Shown here one piece after another: positions 13,807 to 17,621 of a stretch of DNA of 17,621 nt. Every line of letters starts with the position of its first letter. The first letter of the stretch is position 1. A program made the position numbers and the translations under genes. Below the pieces are notes generated by a model. That model was not told where the DNA came from. It worked only from the letters and a program-made list of their open reading frames with translations, and did no database searches. The stretch covers positions 1-17,621 of the forward strand of contig CAKZHN010000456.1 of NCBI GenBank assembly GCA_936924235.1, read 5' to 3'. This stretch comes from an uncultured Rhodoplanes sp. (GTDB lineage Bacteria > Pseudomonadota > Alphaproteobacteria > Rhizobiales > Xanthobacteraceae).

Positions 13807-16257
13807 TCAGCCCGCGAGCGAAAGCTGCTGCGGCTTGTCCGCCGGCTGTTCGCGGCGCTCGCGCAGCAGCGCCGTCATCTCGCTGGCCTCGACCGGCCGG
13901 GCGAACAGATAGCCCTGCCCCTGGCCGCAGCCGGCCTCGACCAGGAACGCCGCCTGTTCCGGCGTCTCGATGCCTTCGGCGATGCATTCGATGCCGAGCT
14001 CGCCGGCGAGCCGGATCGCAGCCCGCACCACGGTGGCGTTGCGCCGCTCGCGGGTGACGTCGAACACCAGCTCCTGCGCAATCTTGAGCCGGCTGAACGG
14101 ATAGCTCGTCAGATAGCTGAGCGACGAATAGCCGGTGCCGAAGTCGTCGATCGCGATCCGCACGCCGAGCTGGCGCAGCCGCGCCATCAGCTCGCTGTGC
14201 TGCTGCGTCACCTCCATCAGCACCGACTCGGTGAGCTCGACCTCGAGCTGCGCCGGCGGCACGCCGGCAAGCTCGGTGACTGCGCCGATGAAGTCGACCA
14301 GATCGGGCCCGGCCTTGAACTGGCTGGCCGAGCAGTTGACCGCGACCACGCCCGGCGCGAGGCCTTGATCGATCCACTCCCTAAGCTGGCGGCAGGCCTC
14401 GCTGATCACGAATTCGCCGAGCACGTTAATGGCGCCGGTGCGCTCGGCGATCGGAATGAACTTCGCCGGATTGACCAGGCCGCGCTGCGGATGCTTCCAG
14501 CGCAGCAGCGCCTCGGCGCCGACGATGCGGCCGGTCCCGAGCGCGACCTGCGGCTGGTAATAGAGGCACAGCTCGCCGCGCTCGACGGCGCCGCGCAGAT
14601 CGTCGGAGATCGAGACGCGCTCGTGGACCTCGCGGTCGAACGCCTCGCTGTGGAAACGGAAGCAGTTGCGGCCGTCCTCCTTGGCGCGGTAGAGCGCCAG
14701 ATCGGCCTGCATGGTCAGCGTGTCGGGCGTCGGCGTCTCCGCCGTGCAGCGGGCGATGCCGATGCTCGACGTGACGTGAACCTCGTTGCCCTGGATCAGG
14801 AACGGTTCGGCGAGCGTCTGGTTGATCCGCGCCGCCAGCGCCGCGGCCATCGCCTCGTTGGCGTGCGGCTGCAGCACGAAGAACTCGTCGCCGCCGACCC
14901 GCGCCACGACATCGTCACGGCGCACCACGGCCAGCACCCGCGCCGACACCTGCTGCAGCAGCATGTCGCCGATCGGATGGCCGAGCGTGTCGTTGACGTC
15001 CTTGAAATGGTCGAGGTCGAAATAGAGCAGCGCAAACGAGCTGCCCTTGCCGCGGCGCGTCGCGAAGGCCGCGGCGAGCCGCTCGTTGAAGGCGCGGCGG
15101 TTGTCGAGCCCGGTCAGCGAGTCCTTGTGGGCCAGCGAGGAGATCTCCTCGTTGGCGCGCAAGAGACGATGGGCGTAGTGGATCGACGAGCGCAGGAACA
15201 GCACCACCAGCGCGGTGATGACGAGGCCTGCGAACAGCACCAGGCCGGAGCGGTCGTGGTGCTCGGCCAGCGGGCCGTTCTCGACCGGCGTGGCGACCAG
15301 CAGCCACTGCGCCGCGCCTGCCGAAAGCGGGCCTGACGAATGCCAGTCCGAACGGATCGAGCCGAGCGTGACGGCGTCGCGGTGCGGCGCCACCGCGGCG
15401 CCGAGCGCGTAGATCGGCCGGGCATCGTCCGGCGCGTCGGCAACAAACAGATAGACATTGAGCCCCCGCGCACGGGCCGATTCGCCCAGCACCTGCTCCA
15501 TCGCGACGCCGGTGACGAAGGCGCCGTGGGCGAAGCCGGCAAGCGCCGCCCGTCGCTGCTCGACGGTGTCGTGCGGCATGTGCCGGCGGTAGACCGGCAG
15601 CGAGAACAGAAAGCCGTGAACATCGTCGGTGCGGCTGTGCAGGACGAAGTCCGGAATGGCCGACAGCGCGTCCTCGTCGCGGGCGCGCTCCAGGTGCTCC
15701 CGGATCGGCGGCTGGGACATGAGGTCGACACCATAGATGCGCGACGTGACCGGCAAAGACGAATAGAAGATCGGCAGATATTCGTCCTTCTCGGGCGACA
15801 CGGTGATTCTGCCGTCCGGCGTGATCGCGCGGATGCGATAGTCGTTGATCCCCTCGGCCAGCCCGTGCATCTCGTGATCGGTGCGCTCCTCGCGCTTGAC
15901 GCGCGGCACCCACGAGAGATTCTGGATCGCCTTCTGGCGCACCAGCAGCCGGCCGGCGAAAGACTCGAATTCGTAGCGCGTCACGTCGTCGGAGGCTTCG
16001 AACAGCGCGCGCAGCGCCTGAAGCTGGTTGAGATATTCGTCGATGCCGCGCTGGAGCGCAGCCACCTGGCTTTGTGTCGCCGTGGTGAATTCCAGATGCG
16101 CCGTGCGCTTCTCCCAGCGCCAGACCAAGCTGCTGGCAAACACCGCAAGCACCAGGCCGACCACCGCGGCGACCACCATCGGCAGCTGCACGCGTGCGGG
16201 CAACTCCCCGGATGCTGCGCCCCGTGAGGGCGCGCTGGGCATCGGCGGTGGCGGCAT
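13807..16257 (-). CDS. membrane CHASE-GGDEF-EAL c-di-GMP cyclase/phosphodiesterase
   Basis: 816 residues. Transmembrane segments at about 25-47 and 337-357 flank a periplasmic CHASE sensor domain (about 75-300, with NLSWVPRV at 113-120). In the cytoplasm follow a diguanylate cyclase domain (about 376-535) with an intact GGDEF motif (455-459) and the RxxD product-inhibition site five residues before it (RRDD, 446-449), then an EAL phosphodiesterase domain (about 552-800). The EAL domain keeps EALLRW (582-587), NCSAS, ELTES, DDFGTGYSS (704-712), LK (724-725), EGIET (761-765) and the GQGY glutamine, so both activities look possible. KID is changed to KIA, a position not thought to bind metal. 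The start at 16257 has a GGAGA about 11 nt upstream; an ATG five codons later is an alternative. It would tie an extracytoplasmic signal to motility or biofilm. Confidence 0.94.
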   Translation of the reverse strand: MPPPPMPSAPSRGAASGELPARVQLPMVVAAVVGLVLAVFASSLVWRWEKRTAHLEFTTATQSQVAALQRGIDEYLNQLQALRALFEASDDVTRYEFESFAGRLLVRQKAIQNLSWVPRVKREERTDHEMHGLAEGINDYRIRAITPDGRITVSPEKDEYLPIFYSSLPVTSRIYGVDLMSQPPIREHLERARDEDALSAIPDFVLHSRTDDVHGFLFSLPVYRRHMPHDTVEQRRAALAGFAHGAFVTGVAMEQVLGESARARGLNVYLFVADAPDDARPIYALGAAVAPHRDAVTLGSIRSDWHSSGPLSAGAAQWLLVATPVENGPLAEHHDRSGLVLFAGLVITALVVLFLRSSIHYAHRLLRANEEISSLAHKDSLTGLDNRRAFNERLAAAFATRRGKGSSFALLYFDLDHFKDVNDTLGHPIGDMLLQQVSARVLAVVRRDDVVARVGGDEFFVLQPHANEAMAAALAARINQTLAEPFLIQGNEVHVTSSIGIARCTAETPTPDTLTMQADLALYRAKEDGRNCFRFHSEAFDREVHERVSISDDLRGAVERGELCLYYQPQVALGTGRIVGAEALLRWKHPQRGLVNPAKFIPIAERTGAINVLGEFVISEACRQLREWIDQGLAPGVVAVNCSASQFKAGPDLVDFIGAVTELAGVPPAQLEVELTESVLMEVTQQHSELMARLRQLGVRIAIDDFGTGYSSLSYLTSYPFSRLKIAQELVFDVTRERRNATVVRAAIRLAGELGIECIAEGIETPEQAAFLVEAGCGQGQGYLFARPVEASEMTALLRERREQPADKPQQLSLAG

Positions 16258-16436
16258 CGGGCTTCAGGTCTCCGGACTGAACAGCCCGATATCCCATAGC
16301 AGTGGCTAAGACTTCTCCGTCGCGCTTGGCCGGCGCGTGCCGTAATTTTCATCGCTGGTTAGCGACCGGTGAACGCGGGTTCCGATCTCGCGGTCCATGG
16401 CTAACGGACAGTAACGAAGCTTTCGCGTTGCTGCCG

Positions 16437-17408
16437 TCACTCCACCTTCAAGCCGAGCTTGCGGATGAGCGTGCCCCACTTGGCGTCTTCGCGTTCGATG
16501 TCGGCCGCGTATTCCTCAGGCGTTGACGGCATCGGATCGCCGCCGTCGGCGGCGATGCGCGCCCGCACGTCCGGCAGGTCGATCAGCACCCGAAGCTCGC
16601 GGTTGATGCGCTCGACGATCGGCCGCGGCGTGCCGGCCGGCGCAAGCAGGCCGTAGTTCAATCCGGATTCGAAGCCCGGCAGGCCGGCCTCGGCCGAGGT
16701 CGGCACGTCCGGCAGATGGCTCGAGCGCTTCGGCGACAGCACCGCCACGGCCTTCAGCGTGCCGGCCTTGAGATTGCTCATGGCCGGCGCCAGCACGTTG
16801 AGGCCGAGCTTGACGTGTCCGCCGAGCAGATCGGTGGTGAGCGGGCCGGTGCCGCGATAAGTGACGATGGTGTAGTCGATGCCGGCCATCGACTTCAGGA
16901 GCTCGGCGCCGAGATTGGCGCTGGTGCCGGGCGGCGGCGTGCCGATGTTGATCTTGCTCGGGTCGCGCTTGGCGGTGGCGATGATGTCGGCGAGCGTCTG
17001 CTCGGGCGACGACGGATGCGCCATCAGCACGATCGGCGTCGTGGAGATCAGCCCGATCGGCACAAGGTCCTTCAGAGTCTGATAGCCCGGATTGACGTAG
17101 AGGTTCGGATTGATGGCGATCGAGCCTGACGTGGCCATCACCAGCGTATAGCCGTCCGGCGCAGCACGCGTCGCTATGCGGGTGCCAATGACGCCGGCGG
17201 CGCCGGCGCGGTTGTCGATGATGATCGGCTGGCCCAGCGCCGCCGAAAGCTTCTCGCCGACGATGCGGCCGATCACGTCGACGCCGCCGCCGGCCGGGAA
17301 CGGCACGATCATGGTGATCGGCTTGGTCGGGTAATCCTGCGCCAACGCGTTCGAGAACGCACCAAGAAGCAAAGTCGCCGCCACCGGCAGCAAGGCAGTC
17401 ACACGCAT
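16437..17408 (-). CDS. TctC-family tripartite tricarboxylate transporter substrate-binding protein
   Basis: 323 residues. A Sec signal peptide (MRVTALLPVAATLLLGAFSNALAQ, split here as residues 1-12 and 13-24) is followed by the mature start DYPTKPITMIVPFPAGGG, diagnostic of the TctC/Bug family of periplasmic solute-binding proteins. Other family marks are ENR-like DNRAGAAGVIG (about 66-76), PDGYTLVMA and the PDVPTSAEAGLPG segment (about 245-257), and the tail ends LIRKLGLKVE. The ligand, probably a carboxylate, cannot be read from sequence. The ATG at 17408 is preferred over the GTG at 17411 since TAGGAC lies six bases upstream. It follows the other TctC gene by 8 bp, so the two form an operon. 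No TctA or TctB membrane component is in the window. The family is greatly expanded in Bradyrhizobium-like and Bordetella-like genomes, often as orphans. Confidence 0.92.
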   Translation of the reverse strand: MRVTALLPVAATLLLGAFSNALAQDYPTKPITMIVPFPAGGGVDVIGRIVGEKLSAALGQPIIIDNRAGAAGVIGTRIATRAAPDGYTLVMATSGSIAINPNLYVNPGYQTLKDLVPIGLISTTPIVLMAHPSSPEQTLADIIATAKRDPSKINIGTPPPGTSANLGAELLKSMAGIDYTIVTYRGTGPLTTDLLGGHVKLGLNVLAPAMSNLKAGTLKAVAVLSPKRSSHLPDVPTSAEAGLPGFESGLNYGLLAPAGTPRPIVERINRELRVLIDLPDVRARIAADGGDPMPSTPEEYAADIEREDAKWGTLIRKLGLKVE

Positions 17409-17416
17409 CACATGTC

Positions 17417-17621
17417 CTATTCGAATTTCAGATTAAGGCTTTTGACGATCGGCGCCCACTTGGTTTCGTCGGCGTCGATGGCGGCGGCGTACTCGTCGGG
17501 CGTACTCGGCGCAGGCGTGGCACCTTCAGCCGCGAGCTTGTCCTTGAGCTGCGCGTCGGTGAGCGCGATGCGGAGCTCCTTGTTGAGCCGGTCGATGATC
17601 GGCCGCGGCGTCCCCGGCGGC
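17417..17621 (-). CDS. second TctC-family binding protein, C-terminal part (runs off window)
   Basis: The last 67 codons of a gene that continues beyond the right edge. The visible end, with PPGTPRPIIDRLNKEL, STPDEYAAAID and the final KSLNLKFE, parallels the end of the downstream TctC gene (PAGTPRPIVERINREL, STPEEYAADIE, RKLGLKVE), so the pair looks like a tandem duplication. Its stop TAG is 8 bp before the start of the next gene, and its last codons supply that gene's ribosome site. Confidence 0.85.
   Translation of the reverse strand, partial: PPGTPRPIIDRLNKELRIALTDAQLKDKLAAEGATPAPSTPDEYAAAIDADETKWAPIVKSLNLKFE

Noticed and set aside
13735..15336. Plus-strand open frame of 533 codons opposite the GGDEF-EAL gene
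   Set aside because: Low-complexity shadow; the minus strand encodes complete GGDEF and EAL motifs.

Overview
The window looks like chromosomal DNA of a high-GC alphaproteobacterium, most likely Bradyrhizobium or a close relative in the Nitrobacteraceae. The clues are GC-rich codon use, two palindromic intergenic elements of a kind I recall from Rhizobiales, tandem TctC-type binding proteins, and the mix of nitrite assimilation, tyrosinase and c-di-GMP genes. The genus is inferred; no rRNA or tRNA gene is present to confirm it.

Positions 376-6360 hold an assimilatory nitrite module on the minus strand: nirB, nirD, a formate/nitrite channel, then a PP2C phosphatase-Ser/Thr kinase fusion that follows a terminator-like hairpin. 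Upstream of nirB I see a well-spaced sigma-54 promoter (6101-6116), an NtrC-like dyad about 100 bp further upstream (6211-6227) and a leader of about 170 nt with two abutting hairpins. Together these suggest control by nitrogen limitation. NirB and NirD would reduce nitrite to ammonium in the cytoplasm, the channel would import nitrite, and the kinase-phosphatase may adjust the pathway.

Divergent from nirB is a YqjI-like PadR regulator (6360-6986) with a histidine-rich N-terminus and two AT-rich palindromes over its probable promoter. It is followed by two palindromic elements in a convergent intergenic region. Next, on the minus strand, are a Tat-exported tyrosinase (7578-9083) and a translationally coupled small membrane-anchored protein (7084-7581) that may be a free-standing version of the tyrosinase C-terminal beta domain.

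About 9.2-10.93 kb is a patch with different composition. It holds a short possibly truncated ORF, a 390-residue protein whose N-terminus resembles HslV/proteasome-type Ntn-hydrolases, and a short reading frame resembling a phage terminase tail. It looks like a small acquired island or prophage scar and is the most novel part of the window.

The rest is minus strand: a large secreted FG-GAP/RTX calcium-binding protein (10934-13576), a CHASE-GGDEF-EAL c-di-GMP enzyme (13807-16257), and two tandem TctC solute-binding proteins (16437-17408, and 17417 to the edge).
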